DNA from: Nitratireductor basaltis
GTDB lineage: Bacteria > Pseudomonadota > Alphaproteobacteria > Rhizobiales > Rhizobiaceae
Length of the DNA: 64,000 nucleotides
Assembly (NCBI RefSeq): GCF_000733725.1
Contig: NZ_JMQM01000002.1
Span: 558,001-622,000 of the forward strand
Reading direction: 5' to 3'
Within the stretch, counting starts at the first letter, position 1, and every line of letters starts with the position of its first letter. Shown here piece after piece: positions 52,770 through 60,347 of this stretch. The position numbers were made by a program, and so were the translations under genes. Under the pieces are notes generated by a model. It was not told the origin of the DNA and made no database searches. It was given only the letters and a program-made list of their open reading frames with translations.

Positions 52770-53558
52770 ATGGAAAACAAGACACCCCTCGTCGAGATGA
52801 AGAATATCTCGATCGCGTTTGGTGGTATTCACGCGGTTGAAGACGCGTCTGTCGACTTGCATGAGGGCGAAGTCGTTGCGCTGCTCGGCCATAACGGGGC
52901 GGGCAAATCCACGCTGATCAAGATCCTGTCCGGCGCCTACAAGCGCGACAACGGACAGATCTTCGTCAATGGCGAAGAGGCACAGATCACCAATCCGCGC
53001 GATGCCAAGAAGTATGGCATCGAGACCATCTACCAGACGCTTGCGCTGGCGGATAATGTCGATGCGGCGGCCAATCTGTTCCTGGGGCGTGAACTGATGA
53101 CACCGTGGGGCACGCTTGACGATGTCGCGATGGAGTCGGAGACGCGCAAGGTGATGGCTCGTCTGAACCCTCGCTTCCAGCGCTTCAAGGAGCCGGTGAG
53201 CCGCCTGTCGGGTGGCCAGCGCCAGTCGGTGGCAATTGCCCGTGCGATCTACTTCGATGCGCGTGTGCTCATCATGGACGAGCCGACTGCAGCACTTGGT
53301 CCTCAGGAAACGGCGCAGGTCTCTGACCTGGTACGCCAGCTCAAGAAGGATGGAATCGGCATCTTCCTGATCAGCCATGACATACATGACGTGTTTGATC
53401 TCGCCGATCGGGTGGTCGTGATGAAGAACGGTCAGGTGGTCGGAACCGCTCACACGAAGGATGTAACCGAGGACGAGGTCCTGGGCATGATCATTCTGGG
53501 CAAGTGCCCGCCCGGAGCCATACCCGGGCCCGGTGCCATACAGGCTGCTGCCGCCTGA
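52770..53558 (+). CDS. xylG: Xylose ABC transporter ATPase XylG, single-domain form
   Basis: 262 residues from ATG 52770. One nucleotide-binding domain: Walker [10 protein letters not shown], signature [14 protein letters not shown], Walker [12 protein letters not shown] and the H-loop [16 protein letters not shown]. coli XylG has two fused ABC domains in about 513 residues; this type carries one and should work as a homodimer, as is usual in alphaproteobacteria. A Gly-Pro-rich tail closes it. Confidence 0.9.
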   Translation: MENKTPLVEMKNISIAFGGIHAVEDASVDLHEGEVVALLGHNGAGKSTLIKILSGAYKRDNGQIFVNGEEAQITNPRDAKKYGIETIYQTLALADNVDAAANLFLGRELMTPWGTLDDVAMESETRKVMARLNPRFQRFKEPVSRLSGGQRQSVAIARAIYFDARVLIMDEPTAALGPQETAQVSDLVRQLKKDGIGIFLISHDIHDVFDLADRVVVMKNGQVVGTAHTKDVTEDEVLGMIILGKCPPGAIPGPGAIQAAAA

Positions 53559-53593
53559 AAAAAAGAAGCCGCTGCAGCAATGCCAGCGGCTTC
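53558..53593. terminator. Terminator between xylG and the small membrane gene
   Basis: GAAGCCGCTG pairs perfectly with CAGCGGCTTC. On the minus strand it is followed by seven T residues, so it ends the small membrane-protein transcript; in the xylG direction the T-run is short. Confidence 0.8.
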
Positions 53594-53614
53594 ATCAGTT
53601 CTGTGCTGTCAATT

Positions 53615-53788
53615 CTATAGGATGCTGAAGATCAGGAGCGCTGCTATCAGTGCTGCCAGTATAAGCAGCGCGAGGCGAAAATAGCCGAAGGGCCCGTAAT
53701 TCGGTCCCGGCGGCAGAGGGTCGCGCTCCTCGATATTGACCATCGCCATGCGGGCTGCCTCCTCGGCATTCTGCAGCAGCTTTTCCAT
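53615..53788 (-). CDS. Small membrane protein, 57 residues
   Basis: A short frame that I found by reading the gap. ATG 53788 is preceded by GGGAGGG at good spacing. The product starts MEKLLQNAEEAARMAMVN, has a Pro/Gly/Tyr turn (DPLPPGPNYGPFGYF) and ends in one strongly hydrophobic helix (RLALLILAALIAALLIFSIL). A minus-strand terminator follows directly. It lies downstream of the DUF1328 gene and could share its EcfG promoter. No family is recognised. Confidence 0.75.
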   Translation of the reverse strand: MEKLLQNAEEAARMAMVNIEERDPLPPGPNYGPFGYFRLALLILAALIAALLIFSIL

Positions 53789-53823
53789 CAGCTTTCCCTC
53801 CCGGTCTCAAACACCGCCATGCA

Positions 53824-53991
53824 TTACCGTGCGCGCCTGAACAGGCCGAGCACGAGCGAAATGATGAGCAGTGCGAGGAAGATGTAGAACAGGATCTGCG
53901 CGATGCCGGCAGATGCGCCTGCAATGCCACCGAAGCCCAGTGCGCCTGCAATCAAGGCAACGACCAGAAATACGAGTGCCCAATAAAGCAT
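53824..53991 (-). CDS. DUF1328-family small membrane protein
   Basis: 55 residues, two membrane helices: [20 protein letters not shown] and the second ending in [15 protein letters not shown], with a [14 protein letters not shown] link. This is the YtjA/DUF1328 family, small stress-associated membrane proteins of unknown function. ATG 53991 has AGGAGAGG upstream. An exact EcfG promoter lies 30-50 bp upstream. Confidence 0.92.
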   Translation of the reverse strand: MLYWALVFLVVALIAGALGFGGIAGASAGIAQILFYIFLALLIISLVLGLFRRAR

Positions 53992-54019
53992 GATACCTCT
54001 CCTTGTTAACTGAGCGTAC

Positions 54020-54044
54020 AACGCCAGCTTCAACCGTTGGTTCC
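54020..54044 (-). promoter_or_regulatory. EcfG-type promoter for the DUF1328 gene
   Basis: On the minus strand, GGAAC, 16 bases, CGTT. This is the exact general-stress sigma-factor motif; the start codon is about 30 bp downstream. Confidence 0.8.
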
Positions 54045-54054
54045 GAGGCAAGAA

Positions 54055-54078
54055 AAAAGCCGCCCGGAGGCGGCTTTT
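54055..54078. terminator. Bidirectional terminator after phyR
   Basis: AAAAGCCGCC pairs perfectly with GGCGGCTTTT across CGGA. It ends the phyR transcript. Confidence 0.85.
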
Positions 54079-54105
54079 CAGGTCCACTGCAGTGGAAGCA
54101 ATCGA

Positions 54106-54903
54106 TCAGGCGGCGGCAGCCTTCGCCTGATGATCGAAAAACAAGGCCTGACTGATAAGTGCCTTCACCATGTCGGGGTTGAAGGGTTTCGTCACCAGGA
54201 AGGCCGGTTCAGGACGTTCGCCGGTCAACAGCCGCTCGGGGAAAGCGGTGATGAAAATCACCGGCACCGGATGCGATGCAAGGATCTCGTTTACTGCGTC
54301 GATACCCGAGCTGCCATCGGCCAGCTGGATATCTGCCAAAACCATGCTGGGATTGGTCTTCTGGAAGAGCTCGGTCGCTTCCTTGTGTGTACGCGCCGTG
54401 CCCACCACGTTGTGGCCAAGGCTTTCCACCAGTTCCTCGATATCCATCGCGATAAGCGGCTCATCCTCGATGATCATGATATCGGTCGCGACGGTCTTGG
54501 AAATCTCGTCACTGGCCTGGCGGAGAAGCTCGTTGAGTTCCTTTTCCTCGACATCGAGGATCTCGGCTGATTCCGTGACATCGAAGCCTTCGACAGCCAC
54601 GAGCAGGAATGCCTGACGCGGCAGAGGAGCCATGGATGACAGATTGGTCAGCGCGCGCTGCTCCCACGCGGAGGTAGGCGCTTCTTCCGGGATGCGCAGA
54701 TCGAGTGAGCCGAACAGTTTGGCGAACAGCTTGAAGAGCGCTATCCGGTCGGTCGAGGCTTCCGGGAACACCGAAGGATCGGCGATGAGCGCTTCCAAGG
54801 TGGCAGCCACCAGAGCATCCCCGCTCGTCTGCGAGCCGGATACTGCACGCGAGAAGCGGCGCAGATAGGGCAAGTGCGGGGTAATACGGGCTGACAGACT
54901 CAT
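54106..54903 (-). CDS. phyR: General stress response anti-anti-sigma regulator PhyR
   Basis: 265 residues. The N-terminal sigma-factor-like domain (about 1-130; regions MSLSARITPHLPYLRRFSRAV and LPRQAFLLVAVEGFDVTESAEIL) mimics sigma; the C-terminal receiver (about 141-255) has EDEP and the phosphorylation site D191 (VLADIQLADG), with K in VTKPFNPDM. When phosphorylated it binds NepR and frees EcfG. It is divergent from nepR-ecfG. An overlapping pair of EcfG promoters lies between. Confidence 0.96.
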   Translation of the reverse strand: MSLSARITPHLPYLRRFSRAVSGSQTSGDALVAATLEALIADPSVFPEASTDRIALFKLFAKLFGSLDLRIPEEAPTSAWEQRALTNLSSMAPLPRQAFLLVAVEGFDVTESAEILDVEEKELNELLRQASDEISKTVATDIMIIEDEPLIAMDIEELVESLGHNVVGTARTHKEATELFQKTNPSMVLADIQLADGSSGIDAVNEILASHPVPVIFITAFPERLLTGERPEPAFLVTKPFNPDMVKALISQALFFDHQAKAAAA

Positions 54904-54961
54904 TTTCTTTCAATCTCCCTCGGCAATGAACACCGTGTTTTATGAAAATAGCGAACTGAGG

Positions 54962-54986
54962 AACGGGTAGGCGAGAAAAAAGTTCC
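54962..54986 (-). promoter_or_regulatory. EcfG-type promoter for phyR
   Basis: On the minus strand, GGAAC, 16 bases, CGTT. It reads into phyR, whose start codon is about 60 bp downstream, giving positive feedback. Confidence 0.82.
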
Positions 54987-54995
54987 GAAAAGTTT

Positions 54996-55020
54996 GGAAC
55001 ATAATTCTGCCCCTGCCGTT
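54996..55020 (+). promoter_or_regulatory. EcfG-type promoter for nepR-ecfG
   Basis: GGAAC, 16 bases, CGTT. It begins 10 bp from the phyR promoter, back to back, and lies 61 bp before the nepR ATG. Confidence 0.82.
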
Positions 55021-55080
55021 TAGGCTCGGATGCAATGATCGAAACAGGCAAAGCTGCGCGCGCAGGAAGGCTCCGCTATA

Positions 55081-55329
55081 ATGCCAACTGAACTGGGGCG
55101 AGACGCTGCAAAAGAAGCGAACGAAATGAAGTATCAGTCATTTGAGAAAGGCCGCAAGGCAGGTGCAGACAGTAGAGATGGCGATCCGCTGGGCGCCAAT
55201 TCCGAAATCGGTCGTAAGTTGAAGCAATATTACGACGACCTGGTTTCCGAAGATATTCCCGACCGGTTTGCGTCGTTGCTGAGCCAGCTGGAGCAAAAAG
55301 AGAAGCCTCAAGCACCGGAGAAGGAGTAG
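55081..55329 (+). CDS. nepR: Anti-sigma factor NepR
   Basis: 82 residues. The NepR core is SEIGRKLKQYYDDLVSEDIP followed by DRFASLLSQLE, two helices that clamp EcfG in unstressed cells; the flanks are polar and disordered. It ends 3 bp before ecfG, so the pair is translated together. AGGAAGG precedes the ATG; ATG 55126 is an alternative that keeps the core. Confidence 0.92.
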   Translation: MPTELGRDAAKEANEMKYQSFEKGRKAGADSRDGDPLGANSEIGRKLKQYYDDLVSEDIPDRFASLLSQLEQKEKPQAPEKE

Positions 55330-55332
55330 CGC

Positions 55333-55884
55333 ATGAGTGACGCTCCAGGTTTCCGTGAATCACTGCTTGCAGCGGTTCCGGTTCTGCGCGCTTTCGCGCT
55401 TTCTCTCTCCAAGAATGCCGATCGTGCAGATGATCTCGTGCAGGAGACCCTGGTGAAGGCATGGGACAAGCAGGAAAGCTTCCAGCCGGGCACCAATCTC
55501 AAGGCATGGCTCTTCACCATTCTTCGCAATGAATTCTACTCCCAGATGCGCAAGCGCAAGCGGGAGGTGGAAGACAGTGATGGCTCGATCACCGCGAGCC
55601 TGTCCATTCATCCCAGCCAGGACGGTTCGTCAGATCTCAACGACTTCAAGAAAGCGCTCGCACGTCTTCCTGAAGATCAGCGCGAAGCAATCATCCTGAT
55701 TGGTGCAAATGGTTTCTCGTATGAGGAAGCTGCCGAGATCTGTGGCTGCGCGGTGGGCACCATCAAGAGCCGCGTAAGCCGCGCGCGTACGCGTCTGCAG
55801 GAAATCCTCTCAATCGAGGGTGAGGGTGAATTCGGCCCGGATCCCATCGCCGCGCAGGTGACCAGCGCAGCCAGTGTCGCCTGA
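55333..55884 (+). CDS. ecfG: General stress ECF sigma factor EcfG
   Basis: 183 residues. Sigma region 2 (LLAAVPVLRAFALSLSKN, ADDLVQETLVKAWDKQESF, LKAWLFTILRNEFYS) and region 4 (LARLPEDQREAIILIGANGF, SYEEAAEICGCAVGTIKSRVSRAR). This is the EcfG (ECF15) type that recognises GGAAC-N16-CGTT, the motif found at six sites in this region. The stop codon TGATCA is shared with the convergent response-regulator gene, with no gap. Confidence 0.95.
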   Translation: MSDAPGFRESLLAAVPVLRAFALSLSKNADRADDLVQETLVKAWDKQESFQPGTNLKAWLFTILRNEFYSQMRKRKREVEDSDGSITASLSIHPSQDGSSDLNDFKKALARLPEDQREAIILIGANGFSYEEAAEICGCAVGTIKSRVSRARTRLQEILSIEGEGEFGPDPIAAQVTSAASVA

Positions 55885-56313
55885 TCAGCTGCGTACAGCT
55901 GTCAGTGAAACGAGCACCTCAAGCAGGTGCTCGTTTGCAAATGGTTTTTCGAGTACCGGCGAATCCGGAAATTCCTGAAAATAGGCTTGGTCGGCCGTGT
56001 AGCCTGAAGCAAAGACGAAGGGCACCGAGGCCGCATGGAGCAAAGACGCAAACTCGTGCGTCGAATTACCGTTCATCTTCGTGTCAAGAATGGCGACATG
56101 AGGCCTTGGCTGCAGCAGATCTTCGGTCAGGTGCGAACGATTGGTGACGATCGTCACAGCTTCGGCACCGCACTCCTTGCACAGTTCTTCGATGTCCATC
56201 GCGACGATGGCCTCTTCTTCCACGATCAGAACGCGCATTCCGGAGAGCGGTGGGTTATTCAATACTGAATCCTTAGCAAGAACGAGATGGCTTACCTCGC
56301 TGCATTTCACCAT
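55885..56313 (-). CDS. Single-domain response regulator
   Basis: 142 residues if started at ATG 56313, but that codon has no ribosome site; TTG 56262 after AAGGA or ATG 56238 (MRVLIVEEEAIVAMD) are alternatives. A receiver domain only: EEEA acidic pocket, AILDTKMNG with the phosphorylation aspartate, and K in EKPFANEHLLEVL. The FATGUY-type pocket motif (VFASGYTAD) resembles stress-pathway receivers that modulate PhyR phosphorylation. It is convergent with ecfG. Confidence 0.8.
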   Translation of the reverse strand: MVKCSEVSHLVLAKDSVLNNPPLSGMRVLIVEEEAIVAMDIEELCKECGAEAVTIVTNRSHLTEDLLQPRPHVAILDTKMNGNSTHEFASLLHAASVPFVFASGYTADQAYFQEFPDSPVLEKPFANEHLLEVLVSLTAVRS

Positions 56314-56422
56314 TCGCGCAGTATGTCATTTAACAATAATACTATCGCCGAACTGTTTTGTGATGTGACCATCACCGAAAAGCCTGAATCGCGACCCCGG
56401 TGGGCTGCTGATGGCAGCCGCG

Positions 56423-57529
56423 TCAGCGCTCGCTTTCAGGCGGCAAGCCCCAATTGATGCCGGGCATCAGGTTGCGCGCTATTGCGATGAATATGAGCAA
56501 TGCCGGGATTGCAATGAAGCCACCAACCGGTCCCCAAAGCCACAGCCAGAACGCTACGGCCAGGAACACGAGGAACGGGTTCATGGTCATCTGCCTGCCG
56601 ATCACCGTGGGTGTCACGAACTGCGCTTCGATCGCATTGATGGTCAGGTAGACGAGCGGCGGGAGAAACGCTCCGGCGAATGTGTCGAAGCTCATGAGAC
56701 CAACGCCGAACAAGATCACCGCCATGATTGCCGGGCCGATATAGATGACGAAGTTCAATATTCCGGCCAATGCACCCCATAGCAGTGCCGAGGGTACGCC
56801 GATCATAAGCAGCCCGAGCCCGACAGCGATTGCGAGGCCGATATTGATGAGGGTTATGGCGAGCAGATAACCCGAGACGAGGTCTTCGACCTCACGAAAG
56901 ATATGGGCGGCACGCCAGCGCAGCCTGCGGTCGATGAAGATTGTCAGGATCGCGGCGCGCGTCTGGTGGCGTGTTGCCACAAAGAAATAGAGGCTTGCAA
57001 GAAAGATGAGCAATTGTGCCAGGAGCGTAGGTGCCAGCACTGCGACACTTTCAACGGCTGTTTCCTCGTCGACGTTCACTGTCATGCCTTCACTCGCACC
57101 CGTCACGCTCTGCAGTTCCTTTTGCAGATTGCGCACGGTCTCAAGGGGCTCGCGCAGGCTGCTCAATTTGAGCTGGAGTTCGCCCCAGAGCTGAGGAATG
57201 CGTTCACTCCATGAGGCCAACGGGGCCACCACGGCTGCGCCGACAACTATGATGATGAAGATGAACAACAGGACCGAAATGGCGGCTGATACGGTTGGCG
57301 GCAGCCGCCAGCTTTCGAGCTTGTTCGCCACGGGCCCCATCATCAGTCCAACCACGATGGCCAGGGCGAAGGGAGCGAGCAGGAAACGGCCCGCCTGCAG
57401 AATGAAGATGACCGCCAACAGCGCAATGAAGATTATTGCGATTTGGGCGCCGCGTGTCAGTACCAGTTCGAGGTTGGACTTGGGCGGGAGTCTTACAACT
57501 GGCGGTTTCTTGCGGGATTGAGCTGGCAT
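56423..57529 (-). CDS. AI-2E family membrane permease
   Basis: 368 residues from ATG 57529 (preceded by GGAAG; ATG 57541 is an alternative). Seven to eight helices: IAIIFIALLAVIFILQAGRF, LLAPFALAIVVGLMMGP and others, with the family's central soluble stretch (about 115-165) and the signature VTPTVIGRQMTMNPFLVFLAVAFW and GPVGGFIAIPALLIF. The family includes AI-2 exporters and ion antiporters; the substrate is unknown here. It has a good EcfG promoter. Confidence 0.88.
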   Translation of the reverse strand: MPAQSRKKPPVVRLPPKSNLELVLTRGAQIAIIFIALLAVIFILQAGRFLLAPFALAIVVGLMMGPVANKLESWRLPPTVSAAISVLLFIFIIIVVGAAVVAPLASWSERIPQLWGELQLKLSSLREPLETVRNLQKELQSVTGASEGMTVNVDEETAVESVAVLAPTLLAQLLIFLASLYFFVATRHQTRAAILTIFIDRRLRWRAAHIFREVEDLVSGYLLAITLINIGLAIAVGLGLLMIGVPSALLWGALAGILNFVIYIGPAIMAVILFGVGLMSFDTFAGAFLPPLVYLTINAIEAQFVTPTVIGRQMTMNPFLVFLAVAFWLWLWGPVGGFIAIPALLIFIAIARNLMPGINWGLPPESER

Positions 57530-57556
57530 GAACGCTTCCATCTAGAGCTACTCATC

Positions 57557-57581
57557 AACGGCTTCATCTGCAACCGGTTCC
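57557..57581 (-). promoter_or_regulatory. EcfG-type promoter for the AI-2E gene
   Basis: On the minus strand, GGAAC, 16 bases, CGTT. The -10 is about 28 bp from ATG 57529, so the 5' leader would be short. Confidence 0.8.
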
Positions 57582-57588
57582 AGAAGAG

Positions 57589-57613
57589 GGAACCAGGGCG
57601 AGCGTCAGGCGTT
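57589..57613 (+). promoter_or_regulatory. EcfG-type promoter for the DUF883-to-dps operon
   Basis: GGAAC, 16 bases, CGTT, 31 bp before ATG 57644. It is back to back with the AI-2E promoter, only 7 bp apart, the same arrangement as at phyR/nepR. Confidence 0.82.
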
Positions 57614-57643
57614 GATGAGGCAGCTTTTCAAAGGAGCTCTTTC

Positions 57644-57937
57644 ATGCCGAACACGACTTCCACCGCGAAATCCTCAGCATCTGAAGCCGCAACCAGCGAT
57701 GCGCGGACGCGCGACCTTGAGAGCGATATCCAGCGTTTGCGCGATGATATCAGCCAACTGACGGCCCATCTCAAGGAGACCGGCGACAATTCGATCGCTC
57801 GGGCAACGGACGCGGCCAAGGCGCAGGTCAATAGCATTGAGCGTGATCTGGAAAACCGGGTGCGCGAAAAGCCTCTCCATGCGCTTGCCATGGCGGCAGG
57901 AGCCGGCTTTTTTCTCGCCATGATGTTCCGCCGCTGA
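57644..57937 (+). CDS. DUF883/ElaB-like membrane-anchored protein
   Basis: 97 residues: a Ser/Thr/Ala-rich start, a long helix (RDLESDIQRLRDDISQLTAH through IERDLENRVREKPL) and a C-terminal hydrophobic anchor (ALAMAAGAGFFLAMMFRR). This is the ElaB/YqjD pattern, which in E. coli binds ribosomes at the membrane in stationary phase. AAGGAG precedes ATG 57644. Confidence 0.88.
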   Translation: MPNTTSTAKSSASEAATSDARTRDLESDIQRLRDDISQLTAHLKETGDNSIARATDAAKAQVNSIERDLENRVREKPLHALAMAAGAGFFLAMMFRR

Positions 57938-57950
57938 CGGACACGATCTT

Positions 57951-58391
57951 ATGCTTGCACGACTCCTGACGCTGCTGACTACAGGCGAAGTGTCGATCCT
58001 GAAGCGCCGCATCATGGTGTCGTCCATTGCCTATGGGCTGGCGGGCATCTTTGCGATCTTCGGCCTCGTCTTTCTGGTAATGGCAGGCTTCATGTGGACG
58101 GCTGAACAAATCGGTCCGATGGCAGCAGCCATCTATTTCGGGATCGGCTTCTTTGCCCTCGTTGTCGTGACGCTGATTGTTTTGCGGATTGCTTCCGCAA
58201 TGATGCGTCGCGCGCAGCGCCGAAAGCTCGCTGCGGATCGGAACATGGTTGCCGGTGCTTCGGCGATGGCAATGTTGCCGACCCTCATGAGCAAGAAAGG
58301 CGGCTTCAGCGCCGCCCTGGTCACGATGGCCGGCTTTGCCGGCTATATGGCATGGCGCGAATATGAGCGGCGCTCCCATAATCGTCGTTAG
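57951..58391 (+). CDS. Phage-holin-like/YqjE-type small membrane protein
   Basis: 146 residues with two close membrane helices (about 26-50, YGLAGIFAIFGLVFLVMAGF; about 56-80, MAAAIYFGIGFFALVVVTLIV), a basic cytosolic segment, and a third hydrophobic region near the end (AALVTMAGFAGYMAW). It resembles the membrane partner of ElaB/YqjD-type proteins (YqjE). It follows the DUF883 gene by 13 bp in the same operon. No function is proven. Confidence 0.75.
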   Translation: MLARLLTLLTTGEVSILKRRIMVSSIAYGLAGIFAIFGLVFLVMAGFMWTAEQIGPMAAAIYFGIGFFALVVVTLIVLRIASAMMRRAQRRKLAADRNMVAGASAMAMLPTLMSKKGGFSAALVTMAGFAGYMAWREYERRSHNRR

Positions 58392-58409
58392 ATCTGCAAG
58401 GAGCAGAAA

Positions 58410-58646
58410 ATGAGAGAGAAGCTGTCGGAGAACAAGGCTCGACAGGGCCGCAGGGGCTTTCCCGTGCTGATCGTGCTTATCGCCGCACTGATCCTGGCCG
58501 CCATCGCGTGGTGGGGTGCCGAAATCTACGGCGTGGCGATTGACGAATCCCAGCCCGTTGAGACGCCGGCATCGGAAGACACGCCGGTCGGCGCCGAAGT
58601 TGATAACGAGGTCGACGCAGAGCTCGATCCTGAACCGAACCAGTAG
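58410..58646 (+). CDS. Small single-pass membrane protein
   Basis: 78 residues: a basic N-terminus, one helix (about 18-36, PVLIVLIAALILAAIAWWG) and an acidic periplasmic tail (DTPVGAEVDNEVDAELDPEP). AAGGAG precedes the ATG. In the same operon as DUF883 and dps; unknown function. Confidence 0.72.
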   Translation: MREKLSENKARQGRRGFPVLIVLIAALILAAIAWWGAEIYGVAIDESQPVETPASEDTPVGAEVDNEVDAELDPEPNQ

Positions 58647-58655
58647 GAGTTTAAC

Positions 58656-59159
58656 ATGAGTGATGCTGTAGAAGTTCTCCAGCCTAAGACGCGTCGTGAG
58701 AAGATGAATGTCGGCCTTACGGATGGTGATCGCAAGGAGCTGGCACAGGGGCTGTCCGAGATCCTGGCCAATACCTATCAGCTTCTGATCAAGACCCATG
58801 TCTATCACTGGAACGTGGTGGGGCCACTCTTCCACACGATCCATACGCTGACCGAAGAGCAGTACAACGAGCTTTTCGAGGCCACCGACATCATTGCGGA
58901 GCGGATACGCGCTCTTGGCCATCATGCCCCCCTGGGCAAAGGCAAGGAGCAGACTGTCACGCTTAACGCCTCAGGCCGCTCGGCACTAGAGATGGTCGAA
59001 GACCTCATTTCAGACCATGAAGAAGCAGTGCGGAAGATGCGCGAAGTCGGCACTGCCGCCGATGACAAGGGCGACCTCGTCACTGCAGACATGCTGACCG
59101 CGCGTCTGACCTTTCACGAAAAGGCCTTGTGGATGCTGCGTGCCACGATTGCCGACTGA
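58656..59159 (+). CDS. dps: Dps-family ferritin (DNA-protecting protein under starvation)
   Basis: 167 residues. A ferritin-like four-helix protein: ILANTYQLLIKTHVYHWNVVGP carries the ferroxidase histidines, followed by FEATDIIAERIRALGHHAPL and the second D-x-x-x-E region. The N-terminal lysine/arginine-rich tail would bind DNA. Dps stores iron and shields DNA from oxidation. It is the last gene of the EcfG operon, before a strong terminator. Confidence 0.93.
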   Translation: MSDAVEVLQPKTRREKMNVGLTDGDRKELAQGLSEILANTYQLLIKTHVYHWNVVGPLFHTIHTLTEEQYNELFEATDIIAERIRALGHHAPLGKGKEQTVTLNASGRSALEMVEDLISDHEEAVRKMREVGTAADDKGDLVTADMLTARLTFHEKALWMLRATIAD

Positions 59160-59186
59160 GCAGGTGTTAAAGCGCCTGCCAAGTGC

Positions 59187-59215
59187 AAACCGCCGGACAA
59201 GTCCGGCGGTTTTTT
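59187..59215 (+). terminator. Rho-independent terminator after dps
   Basis: AAACCGCCGGAC pairs perfectly with GTCCGGCGGTTT, followed by TTT. The convergent lipid kinase gene ends at its far edge. Confidence 0.9.
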
Positions 59216-60123
59216 CATTCCTGCTTCGTGTCGGGCACCAAAACGCGCAGCACCTTCGGATGCAGCTTCACGACGATCTCTTCTGAGAGCGGTTCAAGTT
59301 CGCCGTCGATCGCACATTTGAACCGTGGATCGAGATAAGGCAGCGTGATCTTCACCTCGGTGGCCTCGTGAATTTCCACCTTGTCATTCCTGCGCCAGCG
59401 CCCGATCGCCATATTCGCGAAAAAGAAGAAAAGATCACTGCGGCGTGCCGCTCGCGTCACATAGACGCCGAGCGTTCCCCCGTCGGGTTGATCCGTAAAG
59501 GGCAGATGGCCTTCACCATAGAGGTTGTTGGTAACGCTGAGGCTTTGGGTCACGGCCTCAAACCTGGTCTTGTTGGTTTCCACCTTCACCAGAATGTTGT
59601 GCGGATGCTTCAGCGTGGTCAGTGCCGCACGCGAGGAGGCGAGAATTTTCCCGATGCGGCCCCGGAATGAGAGCTTCTTGCGCAGGTCTATGAGTTGCGG
59701 ATGCATTCCGATCGAGAATTGATGCACCAGATATCGGCCATTCATGCTTGCAAGGTCGACCTGCTTGACCTGTCCTTTGGCGAAGGCCTTGATCGCAAGG
59801 TCGAGGTCGAGTGGCATGCCCAGGCTGCGTGCGAAAAGATTCATGGTGCCCGCCGGCAGGACCGCCAAGGCTTTCTCGGTGCCGGCAAGTTTTCCTGCGG
59901 CCAGTGAAATCGTTCCATCACCCCCACCGGCGATGACCACCTCGACATCCGGCGCCACCGCGGCTTCGTCGATTGCCGAGACGATGTCGCGTCCGGCCAC
60001 GGCACGAACCTCGATCTCGTGTCCTTCTTCCCGCAACAGCTCCGTAAGGCGGGTGGAAAAGATCTCGATGTCCAGTGAAGAGAGTGTGCCGCCGTCGCGG
60101 TTGAGAATAGCCAGAATTTGCAT
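59215..60123 (-). CDS. Diacylglycerol/lipid kinase family protein
   Basis: 302 residues from ATG 60123. The DAG-kinase catalytic domain has ILNRDGGT, then the diagnostic GGGDGTISLAAGKLAG (ATP-binding) and VLPAGTMNLFARSLGMP. The C-terminal part includes DQPDGGTLGVYVTRA and FKCAIDGELEP, as in YegS-like kinases. It phosphorylates a lipid such as diacylglycerol or phosphatidylglycerol. A GGAAC with N17 and CATT upstream is a weak, unconvincing EcfG-like match. Confidence 0.88.
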   Translation of the reverse strand: MQILAILNRDGGTLSSLDIEIFSTRLTELLREEGHEIEVRAVAGRDIVSAIDEAAVAPDVEVVIAGGGDGTISLAAGKLAGTEKALAVLPAGTMNLFARSLGMPLDLDLAIKAFAKGQVKQVDLASMNGRYLVHQFSIGMHPQLIDLRKKLSFRGRIGKILASSRAALTTLKHPHNILVKVETNKTRFEAVTQSLSVTNNLYGEGHLPFTDQPDGGTLGVYVTRAARRSDLFFFFANMAIGRWRRNDKVEIHEATEVKITLPYLDPRFKCAIDGELEPLSEEIVVKLHPKVLRVLVPDTKQE

Positions 60124-60225
60124 GGCGCTACTTTGTATCGGGTGCAGACGCCACACAATGGGGCATGGAACAATTAGGTTCCCGCGCCGACTCTCCACGA
60201 TGCACGCACTGCGAAAGTAAGTGGC

Positions 60226-60250
60226 GGAACTGTTTTCATATGGCCGCGTT
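60226..60250 (+). promoter_or_regulatory. EcfG-type promoter for the PRC-barrel gene
   Basis: GGAAC, 16 bases, CGTT, 98 bp before ATG 60348. The 60124-60347 stretch holds no other gene that I can support. Confidence 0.78.
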
Positions 60251-60347
60251 GTAGGCAGGTGATGGCCGCGCCGCTGAACGTCACTGCCAAGATCAGAAAG
60301 TGGCACGGCCTTTGTACAGATAAACGCTGCACATGGAGACCTATATC

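Noticed and set aside
60157-60182. A seventh EcfG promoter, for the lipid kinase gene (minus strand, GGAAC-N17-CATT).
   Set aside because: Both the spacer and the -10 differ from the exact six sites; kept only as a weak possibility in the gene entry.
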